Below, one piece after another: positions 57,437 to 64,000 of a stretch of 64,000 nt of DNA. The DNA lies in assembly GCA_963713505.1 (NCBI GenBank), contig CAVQMC010000020.1:353923-417922 (forward strand), given 5' to 3'. Numbering within the stretch: position 1 is the first letter of the stretch; every line of letters starts with the position of its first letter. The notes under the pieces are model-generated. The model worked only from the letters and a program-made list of their open reading frames with translations, made no database searches and was not told the origin of the DNA. The stretch comes from CAVQMC01 sp963713505. Its GTDB lineage: Bacteria > Bacteroidota > Ignavibacteria > Ignavibacteriales > Ignavibacteriaceae. A program made the position numbers and the translations under genes.

Positions 57437-57665
57437 TTATAAAGATGTTGCAAATAAACGGCGCCCCAGAATAACAAATGCCAATTAAAACTGAAACGCC
57501 AAAGTTTATGCAACCGGGTTGTAACTTTCCTCGCACAAGCCGATTGCGGCAATATTTTTTTATTTAGTATAGTTGAACAACTTTGTTTTTTAATTTTATA
57601 ATATTCTTAAACTCAACAATGCCAATTTATTTTAGGCGTCCGGTTGATTTGCGGGTTATATGCGT
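57437..57665 (-). repeat. attC site
   Basis: Ends TTATAAAGATG and GGGTTATATGC. Inner arm AAACGGCGCC pairs with GGCGTCCGGTTGATTTGC; internal stem GCAACCGGGTTGTA / CAAGCCGATTGC. Confidence 0.75.
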
Positions 57666-57673
57666 TTTTATAT

Positions 57674-57979
57674 TTATATACTTTTTAGAATTTCTTCTTT
57701 TTTTAAGAGTTGGTGACCTTCAAAAATTGTTAGTATATCAATCGAATTTTCTCTTCGATTATATACTATTCTATAACCTTTATATAATATTTCTCTGATT
57801 TGTTCAATGGCAAGTTCAGGTACGATTCTACCCTTATCTGGATTTTGAGGAATTGTCTCTGCAATTAAAATTAATTTATCTGTAAATTCTATTGCAATTT
57901 GAGGATTATCTCTCGAAATAAATTCTTCAATTTCTTCAAGTCGCACTAATGCTTCTTTTGACCAATGTAATTGTATCAA
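57674..57979 (-). CDS. RelE/ParE-family toxin
   Basis: 101 residues: QLHWSKEALVRLEEIEEFIS, then NPDKGRIVPELAIEQIREI and YKGYRIVYNRRENSIDI with a C-terminal LTIFEGHQLLK that keeps the catalytic tail. Overlaps the antitoxin stop by four bases (ATGA-type), a usual TA arrangement. Confidence 0.85.
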   Translation of the reverse strand: MIQLHWSKEALVRLEEIEEFISRDNPQIAIEFTDKLILIAETIPQNPDKGRIVPELAIEQIREILYKGYRIVYNRRENSIDILTIFEGHQLLKKEEILKSI

Positions 57980-58263
57980 CTTCTATTTTGTCTAGCTTTT
58001 TTTAATTCTTTCTTTAATTGAGTTGTTGTATACTTTTCACCTTTTTCTAAATCTGATAATCCTCGTGAAATTGAATCTATGAATAATTTTGTTTGACGTA
58101 ATTCATCAAATTCTGATGGCGATATTAGTACACCAGCAGGTTTACCGTTTTGTGTAATTATTAATGAATTTTTCTTTTCTTGTATTTCTTTAAGATATTT
58201 AGCTAAACTCGACTTAAATTTTCCCACAGGAATAATATCACTCGCAACAGTTATATCTCTCAT
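57976..58263 (-). CDS. Phd/YefM-family antitoxin
   Basis: 95 residues: IPVGKFKSSLAKYLKEIQ, then SLIITQNGKPAGVLISPSEF and a charged C-terminal tail KGEKYTTTQLKKELKKA. Upstream of its toxin on the same strand. Confidence 0.85.
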   Translation of the reverse strand: MRDITVASDIIPVGKFKSSLAKYLKEIQEKKNSLIITQNGKPAGVLISPSEFDELRQTKLFIDSISRGLSDLEKGEKYTTTQLKKELKKARQNRS

Positions 58264-58341
58264 ATCATGAATCCTTTTTATGTCTTAATTATGGCTCTAA
58301 TTTAGTATATTATTTTGTCCTAATCAATCCTTTTATACAAG

Positions 58342-58569
58342 CACATAGCGATGTTGCCGATAAGCGGCGCCCCATAACAAGAATGCCGATTAAAAATACA
58401 ACGCCAATAATTTTGCAACCGGTTTGTAAATTCAACAAAACAAGCCGGTTGCCACAATTTAATATTTTAGTACACTGCTGAACAACAATGTTTTTTATTT
58501 CACAAAACCTTTAAACTCCACAAATGCCAGACTCATTTCGGCGTCCGGTTGATTTGCGGGTTATATTGC
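58342..58569 (-). repeat. attC site
   Basis: Ends CACATAGCGATG and GGGTTATATTG. Inner arms TAAGCGGCGCC and GGCGTCCGGTTGATTTGC pair with one mismatch, and the internal stem is GCAACCGGTTTGTA / CAAGCCGGTTGC; the left arm resembles the 59231 site, the right arm the other sites, so it looks mosaic. Confidence 0.7.
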
Positions 58570-58641
58570 GTTTTTTATTTATGTATTGTTTTTATCAGAA
58601 TAATGATATAATTTTGATATAAATATTATGAAGGATATAAA

Positions 58642-58914
58642 ATGCCTATTATTAAACCTATTTCTGATTTGAGAAATAAATCAAATGAAATATCTGAACT
58701 TGCTAATAATTCTAATGAACCAATATTCATAACAAAAAATGGAGAAGGTGATTTAGTTGTAATGTCTATGGCTCATTATTCTAAACTTCAATTAAAATTA
58801 GATTTATTAAGCAAATTATCTGTAGCACAAAAACAAAAATCTGAAGGTGACAAAGGAAAAACATTAAAACAAGTAATGGCAAATATTAGAGAAACAATTA
58901 ATGCCAACAGATAA
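58642..58914 (+). CDS. Phd/YefM-like antitoxin, reversed within the array
   Basis: 90 residues: IKPISDLRNKSNEISELAN, IFITKNGEGDLVVMSMAHYS, and a basic tail EGDKGKTLKQVMANIRETI. GAAGGAT lies upstream. It reads opposite to the other cassettes and overlaps its toxin by 14 bases. Confidence 0.8.
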   Translation: MPIIKPISDLRNKSNEISELANNSNEPIFITKNGEGDLVVMSMAHYSKLQLKLDLLSKLSVAQKQKSEGDKGKTLKQVMANIRETINANR

Positions 58915-59209
58915 ATATCAAATCCGATTTCTTAGAATTGCCGAAGAAGATTTTACTGAAATTATTTCATACATTGCGGCAGATAATCCAAGTGCAGCAA
59001 ATACAATTGCAAACAAAATTGAAAAGAATTTAGAGCTTTTATCCGGCAATCCAAATCTTGGTAGAATTCCAAGAGAGGAAGAAATTAGAAATCTGGGTTA
59101 TAGATATTTGATTGTTCAAAACTATCTCATTTTTTATACAAAAGAAGAAAAAACAATTTTAATTCATAGAATTTTACACGGTGCTCGAAATTATAAAACA
59201 CTTCTTTAA
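58901..59209 (+). CDS. RelE/ParE-family toxin, reversed within the array
   Basis: 102 residues: QIRFLRIAEEDFTEIISYIA, NPNLGRIPREEEIRNLG, and YLIFYTKEEKTILIHRILHGARNYKTLL with the usual catalytic end. Plus-strand gene, so the pair must use its own promoter. Both flanking attC sites are intact. Confidence 0.8.
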   Translation: MPTDKYQIRFLRIAEEDFTEIISYIAADNPSAANTIANKIEKNLELLSGNPNLGRIPREEEIRNLGYRYLIVQNYLIFYTKEEKTILIHRILHGARNYKTLL

Positions 59210-59230
59210 TTTACTCTTTACCAATTTAGC

Positions 59231-59459
59231 AATATAACGAAGTTGCCGATAAGCGGCGCCCCAACACAAGCAATGCCACTTAAAAAACAACTGCCAATGA
59301 TTTAGCAAACTGCGCTTATCTTACATTGTAAGCGCAGTTTGCAACAATGTTATTTAATAGAACTACTTTTAACAAGTTAGCCGATTCGTAACGACTAATT
59401 CTAGAATTACTAAAATGCCAAGTGCGAATAAGGCGTCCGCTTGATTGGCAGGTTATACT
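59231..59459 (-). repeat. attC site with long perfect central stem
   Basis: Ends ATATAACGAAG and GGTTATACTT. Inner arms AAGCGGCGCC and GGCGTCCGCTT give AAGCGG-CGCC with one extra T on the plus strand. The centre holds GCAAACTGCGCTTA...TAAGCGCAGTTTGC, a perfect 14-bp stem. Second attC subfamily in the array. Confidence 0.8.
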
Positions 59460-59519
59460 TACAAGCTTTAATTAAAAGGGCAAGCATTTCTACTTGCCCC
59501 ATATTTTTCGTAACAGTTT

Positions 59520-60779
59520 TTACTTCAACAATGTCATTTTATTGTTTTGAACAAAATTATTTACCCTTAAAGAGTATATATAAACACCCGAAGATAAATT
59601 GCTTGAATCAAAACTAACTTCATATGATCCTACTGATTTTACCTCGTTTACTAGAATAGCCACTTCACTGCCAAGAAGGTCGAAAACTTTCAACTGAACT
59701 AATCCACTCTTTGAAAGTTGATATATAATGTTTGTAACAGAGTTGAATGGATTAGGATAATTCTGATATAAAATGTAAGAGCTTAATTGAGAATTTTCTT
59801 CTTCCCTTTCCACAGGAACAGGTGTAGCACTTCTGTAAATTCCATAATTATGCACACTGCAATATGCATATCCATCCTTATCAAAATATACGCTGTTTAT
59901 AAATGAGGTGTATGGCAAACTACCCGGGAGGCCTGAATTTATAATCTGCCAGCTGTCGCCATAATCAATAGACATTATTAAACCTTCCTGTTCAGCCCCT
60001 GTCATTATATATCCGCCTGGTTTTGTTGTAACATATCTTATCCAGCCATGTCTTATATATTCCCAGTTATCTCCCCAATCATTAGTTCTGTATATACCTG
60101 ACCTTCTTGTTCCCAAATAAATATAGCCTTCGTCTGATAAAGTTAGATTCATAAAGAAGTCAGTAGCGGGAGGAATACCATTAGTAATAAGCTGCCAAGA
60201 TGAACCATTATTATCTGATCTGAATATTTCAGAAAAAGTAGCAGCAAATAATTTACCATCTTTAGATCTGGCTATATCAACTATTTCATTATCTGGATCA
60301 GGACTGGAACCTAATTTTACCCAGTTTTCTCCTTCATCAACTGAAAAATAGACTGCGTCATATATACTTGCAAAGATGCTATCAGAGTTTTTCAAGATTT
60401 TAGTACAGGAATTAATTGATGCACCTGTATTTTTTTGTTCCCAGGTTTTTGAACCATCGGTAGATTTATAAATACCCCCGCTTTCGCTCCCATTACCTGA
60501 AATTAATATATCATTATTATCTAAAAATAAAATGCTATTAATAGAAATAAATAAACTATCATTTATTTCACCATAAGAATCCCAGGTTTCCCCAAAATCA
60601 TCAGAAAAAAAAACAGAATCACCAAATCCCTGCCATTCCGTTGAATAAAGCATGCCCGAATTGTCTTGGGTAATATTTGCTATAAAAAATCCATCTAGAC
60701 CAATATATTCCCAGAATTCCTGAGCGAATGTTGTATGAACGAATACTATGATAACAAAAATTAAAATATTCGACTTCAT
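59520..60779 (-). CDS. Type IX-secreted BNR/sortilin-repeat protein (T9SS C-terminal signal)
   Basis: 419 residues. Signal peptide (IIVFVHTTFAQ), then repeats of the SDDFGETWDSYGE / STDGSKTWEQKNTG / SIDYGDSWQIIN form, the Asp-box BNR pattern of a six-bladed propeller. The C-terminal 85 residues are a T9SS type A sorting domain: YILYQNYPNPFNSVTNIIYQ, LVQLKVFDLLGSEVAILV, GSYEVSFDSSNLSSGVYIY and MTLLK. Presumably secreted and anchored outside the cell. It fills one cassette. Confidence 0.85.
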   Translation of the reverse strand: MKSNILIFVIIVFVHTTFAQEFWEYIGLDGFFIANITQDNSGMLYSTEWQGFGDSVFFSDDFGETWDSYGEINDSLFISINSILFLDNNDILISGNGSESGGIYKSTDGSKTWEQKNTGASINSCTKILKNSDSIFASIYDAVYFSVDEGENWVKLGSSPDPDNEIVDIARSKDGKLFAATFSEIFRSDNNGSSWQLITNGIPPATDFFMNLTLSDEGYIYLGTRRSGIYRTNDWGDNWEYIRHGWIRYVTTKPGGYIMTGAEQEGLIMSIDYGDSWQIINSGLPGSLPYTSFINSVYFDKDGYAYCSVHNYGIYRSATPVPVEREEENSQLSSYILYQNYPNPFNSVTNIIYQLSKSGLVQLKVFDLLGSEVAILVNEVKSVGSYEVSFDSSNLSSGVYIYSLRVNNFVQNNKMTLLK

Positions 60780-60826
60780 ATTTTTAAAGTATTTTTTTAG
60801 TTATTTATAGTTAGTATCATATGATA

Positions 60827-60926
60827 CTATTTAATTAAAATCATTTTTTTTGTAAATGAAAATCCATTTGCTTTTAAAGTATATAAATAAAAACCTGATG
60901 AAAGGTACATCTTTATTATAGAGTAA
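60827..60926 (-). pseudogene. Remnant of a second T9SS C-terminal signal
   Basis: MYLSSGFYLYTLKANGFSFT then TKKMILIK and a TAG; these are the last ~27 residues of a type IX sorting domain, without the rest. It abuts attC at 60927 on its 5' side, as if a cassette gene was cut off. Confidence 0.6.
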
Positions 60927-61155
60927 GTATAACGAAGTTGCAAATAACCGGCGCCCCAAAACAACAAAAACTTAATAAAACTGAAACGCCAATAACTTTG
61001 CAACCGGTTTGTATATTTCCTCGAACAAGCCGGTTGCTGCAATACTTTTTTTATTTAATTAAGTTGAACAATTTTGTTATTAAATTTCATTAAATTTTTA
61101 AACTCAACAACTGCCGAACTGAAATACGGCGTCCGGTTGATTTGCTGGTTATATG
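60927..61155 (-). repeat. attC site
   Basis: Ends GTATAACGAAG and GGTTATATGGC. Inner arms AACCGGCGCC and GGCGTCCGGTT with extra T; second unpaired base G before ATTTGC. Internal GCAACCGGTTTGTA / CAAGCCGGTTGC. Confidence 0.85.
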
Positions 61156-61161
61156 GCACTT

Positions 61162-61485
61162 CTAACGTAACAATCTTTCACTTAAAATTTCTTGAATGTT
61201 TCGTCTTCCGTCCAAAACAGAATGCACATATATATGATCTTTTCCAATTTCATAAATTATTCGGTAAGGCTTGTAATGAATCTCTAAATATTTTTTTATT
61301 CCGGTTGGTCTGATTTCGGGAGGGATATGTCCTCTTTCAGGATATTCTTCCAATTTATAACAAGTATTTTCTAAGGAATCTAAAAGTTTGTTGGCAGACT
61401 CAAGACAATCGTTTAATGCGACATATATAAATAATTCTTTTAAATCTTGTTTTGCCTTAGGGTCTATTAATACTTTATATTTCAT
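61162..61485 (-). CDS. RelE/ParE-family toxin
   Basis: 107 residues: KYKVLIDPKAKQDLKELFIYV, EEYPERGHIPPEIRPTG, and LEIHYKPYRIIYEIGKDHIY ending HSVLDGRRNIQEILSERLL. Clear paralogue of the toxin at 53377; the shared GHIPPE and DGRR motifs are obvious. Overlap/spacing with the antitoxin is two bases. Confidence 0.88.
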   Translation of the reverse strand: MKYKVLIDPKAKQDLKELFIYVALNDCLESANKLLDSLENTCYKLEEYPERGHIPPEIRPTGIKKYLEIHYKPYRIIYEIGKDHIYVHSVLDGRRNIQEILSERLLR

Positions 61486-61487
61486 AT

Positions 61488-61760
61488 CTATTGTAAAGAC
61501 TTTAATTCTTCTCTCAAAGAACTAAACGTGCTTTTAATATCCTTCGCAGAATTGTCCTTTTCACTTGTCATAGCCAATAATTTTAACATTGCCATGGTTT
61601 CCTGCATTTTCTCATAAGTCTTAATATCTTGGACCACAACTTTTGCTTCACCATTTTGAGTAATAACAAAGGTTTTTTGATATTTATTGCTTTCCTCGAT
61701 CAAATTTGCCGCATTAGCTTTTAAATAACTAATGGATTTAACTGATTCGCTTAATTTCAT
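61488..61760 (-). CDS. Phd/YefM-family antitoxin
   Basis: 90 residues from ATG 61760: KLSESVKSISYLKANAANL, FVITQNGEAKVVVQDIKTYE and a tail FSSLREELKSLQ. An upstream in-frame ATG at 61928 lies within the attC repeat and is not the start. Paralogue of 53687-53989. Confidence 0.88.
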   Translation of the reverse strand: MKLSESVKSISYLKANAANLIEESNKYQKTFVITQNGEAKVVVQDIKTYEKMQETMAMLKLLAMTSEKDNSAKDIKSTFSSLREELKSLQ

Positions 61761-61823
61761 TATTAGTCCTTTTTTAGTCCAAATATAGTCTTTGCGAACA
61801 AGTAATGCAAGATAATTTATCGT

Positions 61824-62053
61824 GCCATATAACAGTGTTGCAAATAACCGGCGCCCCATAACAACAAACACCGAATAAAACTGAAACGCCAAAGATTTTG
61901 CAACCGGATTGTATATTTCCTCGCACAAGCCGGTTGCTGCAACACTTTTTTATTTAGTAAAGTTGAACAATTTGTTTATTTATTTTGCGAAACTTAATAA
62001 TCTTGAAACTGCCAAACTCATTTAGGCGTCCGGTTGATTTGCAGGTTATGTAG
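61824..62053 (-). repeat. attC site
   Basis: Ends GCCATATAACAG and GGTTATGTAGC. Inner arms AACCGGCGCC and GGCGTCCGGTT; internal stem GCAACCGGATTGTA/CAAGCCGGTTGC. The neighbouring cassette gene's TAA stop lies in the GGTTATG end. Confidence 0.85.
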
Positions 62054-62615
62054 CTTCTTTAATCAATGAATAAAATTCTCTATAAGTTTCTAATTTACTT
62101 TTTATAATTATATGTTTTTCTGGCTCTTCTGATTTCTGAAAAAAAACTTCTTTTTGTTCTAAGATATTTACTTCATTTTCAACGTGTTTTAATATCTTCT
62201 GATAAATGTTTTCATTTTTCGAATATACCTTATCGTATTGATTTTTGTAATATGAATACAAACTTGAAAGAATATCGCATCTGAAAAATAAATCGTCTCT
62301 TTTTAATTCGGTTCTACTTTCCTCTACTTCTTTGCAAGTTAAATCTATTTGTTCGAGAGTTTCAGTATTTATAAAAGAAATACTTTTATCATCATCTTTT
62401 ATTCTCTTTATATGATAATCTATTGAAGAACCTATGAGTTTTTTTATCTCGTCAATCTTTTTGTCAGATTCTTTACTACCGGAAATATCAATTATTAGTA
62501 TACAATCATCATTTTTATTTTGATTGAAAACATCTTGATCAAATCTTAATAAAATATTATTCCCATTTCTTTGGCAACTTATTAATACCGGTAATTTTTC
62601 AATTTCATCAATCAT
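62046..62615 (-). CDS. Hypothetical cassette protein, stop inside attC
   Basis: 189 residues, soluble, mixed alpha/beta: PVLISCQRNGNNILLRFDQ, ILIIDISGSKESDKKIDE, then a long charged helical stretch (KNQYDKVYSKNENIYQKILKH) and ILEQKEVFFQKSEEPE. No family recognised. The TAA at 62046 is in the attC end, as seen for several cassettes. Confidence 0.55.
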   Translation of the reverse strand: MIDEIEKLPVLISCQRNGNNILLRFDQDVFNQNKNDDCILIIDISGSKESDKKIDEIKKLIGSSIDYHIKRIKDDDKSISFINTETLEQIDLTCKEVEESRTELKRDDLFFRCDILSSLYSYYKNQYDKVYSKNENIYQKILKHVENEVNILEQKEVFFQKSEEPEKHIIIKSKLETYREFYSLIKEAT

Positions 62616-62642
62616 TTTTATTCTGACTATTTTAATAATTTG

Positions 62643-62875
62643 TAGCTACATAACGACCTTGCGGCTAAGCCGCAGCCCATAACAGCAATACTAAATTATG
62701 CACCAAAGCCAAAGATTAAGCCGAAGGTGCGTAATTTTCTTTTTCATACGCACCGGAGGCAAATAAATTAATTAAAAGAACAACGTTGAACATAAAACTT
62801 ATTGAGTGCACACAACCTGGAAAATGAATATTGCCAAACGAAAAGAAGCAGTCGGGTTGAGGCACTTGTTAGCTG
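62643..62875 (-). repeat. attC site (second subfamily)
   Basis: Ends TAGCTACATAACG and GTTAGCTG (classic GTTAGC). Inner arms TAAGCCGCAGCC and AGTCGGGTTGAGGC; central stem GCACCAAAGCC.../GGTGCGTAATTT-type differs from the main subfamily. Confidence 0.8.
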
Positions 62876-63177
62876 TTATTAAATATTTTTTCCTTATACT
62901 CTAGTAAAATCTCAACTACTTTTTCTGTTTCTTTTTTATTTGGACTGAGTCCCATTTTCTCTGAAACTATTTGAAGTAAATACTCTACAATAATTTCTTT
63001 TGGTTTATTATTTAACAATAATTGAAATACTTGAGGCAAGTAAGATAAATATTCATCTCTGGCATAAGGCTCTTTTGAAACTCCAATTGGATCCCAAATA
63101 TAAAATAGTATTTCATCTGTCCTTTTATACAATTCATTTTCTTGAAGATTAAGTTTTATGCCCATATTTGTTTTCAA
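62869..63177 (-). CDS. Hypothetical cassette protein with WDPIGV motif
   Basis: 102 residues: FYIWDPIGVSKEPYARDEY, LSYLPQVFQLLLNNKP, then a helical tail IVSEKMGLSPNKKETEKV. The WDPIGV...ARDEY pattern recurs in small uncharacterised proteins of diverse bacteria (DUF1871-like in character), some near immunity or TA genes. Function unknown. Confidence 0.55.
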   Translation of the reverse strand: MKTNMGIKLNLQENELYKRTDEILFYIWDPIGVSKEPYARDEYLSYLPQVFQLLLNNKPKEIIVEYLLQIVSEKMGLSPNKKETEKVVEILLEYKEKIFNNS

Positions 63178-63366
63178 GCTAACGACGTTGCGCCTAAGCC
63201 GCAGCCCAGAATAACAATGCCGGTTTAATAAAATAATATTTATGATTTAAAAAACTTTTCATAGCAAAACTACATTACACAAAATGCCGAATCGGAAAAA
63301 CTAACTCTAAAATTTCTAAAATGCCGAGTGCGAAAAGGCTGTCGGCTTGAGGCGCTGGTTATACCG
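63175..63366 (-). repeat. attC site (short, second subfamily)
   Basis: Ends CAAGCTAACGACG and GGTTATACC. Inner arms GCGCCTAAGCCGCAGCC and GGCTGTCGGCTTGAGGCGC give GCGCCT-AAGCCG-CAGCC paired with GGCTG-T-CGGCTT-G-AGGCGC: a 17-bp stem with exactly two unpaired bases, T and G. Confidence 0.85.
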
Positions 63367-63369
63367 CTT

Positions 63370-63888
63370 TTAGAAATTATAAATAATACCAATTTTAACG
63401 ATTGGTGCTAATAGAGGATTTCTGTCGTTCACCTTACAGTACGCAATTCCTAATTCATAATAAAATCGAAATAACTGTGAGTATAGCTTTTCTCGATTTG
63501 TGGCCAGTTCTAACGAAAAACCTTTTATAAAACCGTTTGGTTCTTTGTAATATGATGTTTTATATAATGGAGTTACAGATAATTTTAAAGAATTAAATAT
63601 AGATGAATTAAAATAATACGAACCAACTAAACCAATCCCCGCACCGGTGTTTGGCAAAATCCAACCTCCGCCACTGGCAATGGTTTGACCTTTTAATGCA
63701 ACAGAAAAGTTATCATTTATCTGATATCCTATACTAAATGACATTATTTCAATTGCTCCAATTGTAAGGGAAGAAAATATTTTTCGATTTTTTATATTTT
63801 CATCATAATTATTTTCTTGGGCCAAAACATTTAATTGTAAAATTACAATAATGTTAAAAAAAAGAAATAAAAATTTTATTTGTTTCAT
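63370..63888 (-). CDS. Small outer-membrane barrel protein (cassette cargo)
   Basis: 172 residues with a signal peptide ending in NVLAQENN and short strands rich in Gly/Ser/Tyr (FSVALKGQTIASGGGWILP, GAGIGLVGSYYFN, LFRFYYELGIAYCK), final strand IVKIGIIYNF ending in Phe, the standard Omp C-terminus. Resembles small Bacteroidota barrels. Its stop lies just inside the attC flank. Confidence 0.6.
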   Translation of the reverse strand: MKQIKFLFLFFNIIVILQLNVLAQENNYDENIKNRKIFSSLTIGAIEIMSFSIGYQINDNFSVALKGQTIASGGGWILPNTGAGIGLVGSYYFNSSIFNSLKLSVTPLYKTSYYKEPNGFIKGFSLELATNREKLYSQLFRFYYELGIAYCKVNDRNPLLAPIVKIGIIYNF

Positions 63889-63904
63889 ATTTTATCTTTA
63901 TTGA

Positions 63905-64000
63905 TTGCGGTATAACGGAGTGTTATGTTAAAACGCCAGTGTTATTTAAAAGATTTCCTTTCAAGCAAGACCAGAAACCGAACCAAGTAAAATTACATAA
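63905..64000 (-). repeat. attC site, truncated by window edge
   Basis: GCGGTATAACGGAGTGTTATG then AAAACGCCAG; matches the left end of other sites. The other half is beyond the window. Confidence 0.6.

Larger units (their letters stand above)
52420..64000 (-). mobile_element. Integron gene-cassette array (no integrase in window)
   Basis: At least ten cassettes separated by long palindromic repeats at 53107, 54059, 55880, 56838, 57437, 58342, 59231, 60927, 61824, 62643, 63175 and 63905. Each repeat has complementary ends (TATAAC / GTTATA), an inner stem with two unpaired bases (T and G) on the plus strand, and a variable centre, as in attC sites. Most genes read on the minus strand and lie upstream of their attC in that orientation. 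The attC bottom strand is the plus strand here, so the array reads on the minus strand and an integrase would lie beyond 64 kb. Cargo is typical: TA pairs, exported and membrane proteins, unknowns. Confidence 0.85.

Noticed and set aside
60930..61042. Reading frame start at 61042 for the T9SS tail remnant
   Set aside because: The region from 60927 up is the attC repeat; only the part below 60926 is real coding remnant.
61760..61928. Extended N-terminus of the antitoxin starting at an ATG at 61928
   Set aside because: The extra residues are the translated attC repeat; the family domain begins at the ATG at 61760.
1..64000. CRISPR array
   Set aside because: The long repeats are 190-260 bp palindromes with genes between them, not 25-40 bp direct repeats with short spacers.
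1..64000. Transposase or phage integrase gene
   Set aside because: No reading frame with DDE or tyrosine-recombinase motifs was seen, so the array cannot be assigned to a local integrase.

Overview
The window is AT-rich chromosomal DNA from a bacterium that most resembles the Ignavibacteria side of the Bacteroidota/Chlorobi group. This placement is inference. It rests on a type IX secretion C-terminal signal, a DUF4270-type lipoprotein, several small outer-membrane barrels, the zapA / 6S-like RNA / rny arrangement, and a sodium-pumping methylmalonyl-CoA decarboxylase. Some starts use TTG or GTG. At least nine genes carry a one-base frame break, many in short A/T runs and some in essential genes (pheT twice, infC, mltG). 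Most of these are more likely consensus errors than real mutations.

Layout. 1-9.4 kb (mostly minus): end of a universal stress protein, polyprenyl diphosphate synthase, tatC, glyA, a TPR protein, an outer-membrane protein, a DUF4270-like lipoprotein, gmhB and glgA. 9.7-13.3 kb (plus): SPOR lipoprotein, then hutI, ftcD and cyclodeaminase, the lower half of histidine degradation. 13.3-19 kb (minus): Ig-like lipoprotein, a chorismate mutase-MltG fusion, tsaD, proline dehydrogenase, coaE. 19-28.1 kb (minus): rny, a 6S-like RNA, zapA, a coiled-coil protein, and the classic thrS-infC-rpmI-rplT-pheS-pheT cluster, with infC apparently starting on ATC. 28.1-28.7 kb: tRNA-Val, tRNA-Leu and a GIY-YIG nuclease gene bracketed by a duplicated piece of the tRNA-Leu gene. 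29-34.9 kb (plus): methylmalonyl-CoA mutase, epimerase and a four-subunit sodium-translocating decarboxylase, so succinyl-CoA/propionyl-CoA interconversion is coupled to Na+ export. 35-46.3 kb: a MORN-like protein, a zinc-ribbon/TonB/NifX-type group beside a sigma-54 activator, a 1436-residue hybrid histidine kinase, a TauE-type exporter and a radical SAM protein. 46.3-52 kb: accessory genes, a decayed gene, and an ArsR-regulated AHSA1/DoxX/VOC operon with richer base composition and two visible operator palindromes.

The most notable region is 52.4-64 kb, an integron gene-cassette array. About eleven imperfect palindromes of 190-260 bp recur every 0.5-1.6 kb, each separating one small gene or gene pair. 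They have attC architecture: complementary TATAAC / GTTATA ends, and an inner stem of the form GCAAAT-AACCGG-CGCC paired with GGCG-T-CCGGTT-G-ATTTGC. This leaves two unpaired bases, T and G, on the plus strand, as in the bottom strand of canonical attC sites. The array therefore reads on the minus strand, which matches gene orientation, and an integrase (none is in the window) would be expected beyond 64 kb. Sites and cassettes are most decayed at the low-coordinate end. Cargo comprises five RelE/ParE-type toxin-antitoxin pairs (one apparently dead, one reversed), a type IX-secreted repeat protein, two outer-membrane barrels, a membrane-anchored SpoIIE-type phosphatase, several proteins of unknown function, and two gene remnants.
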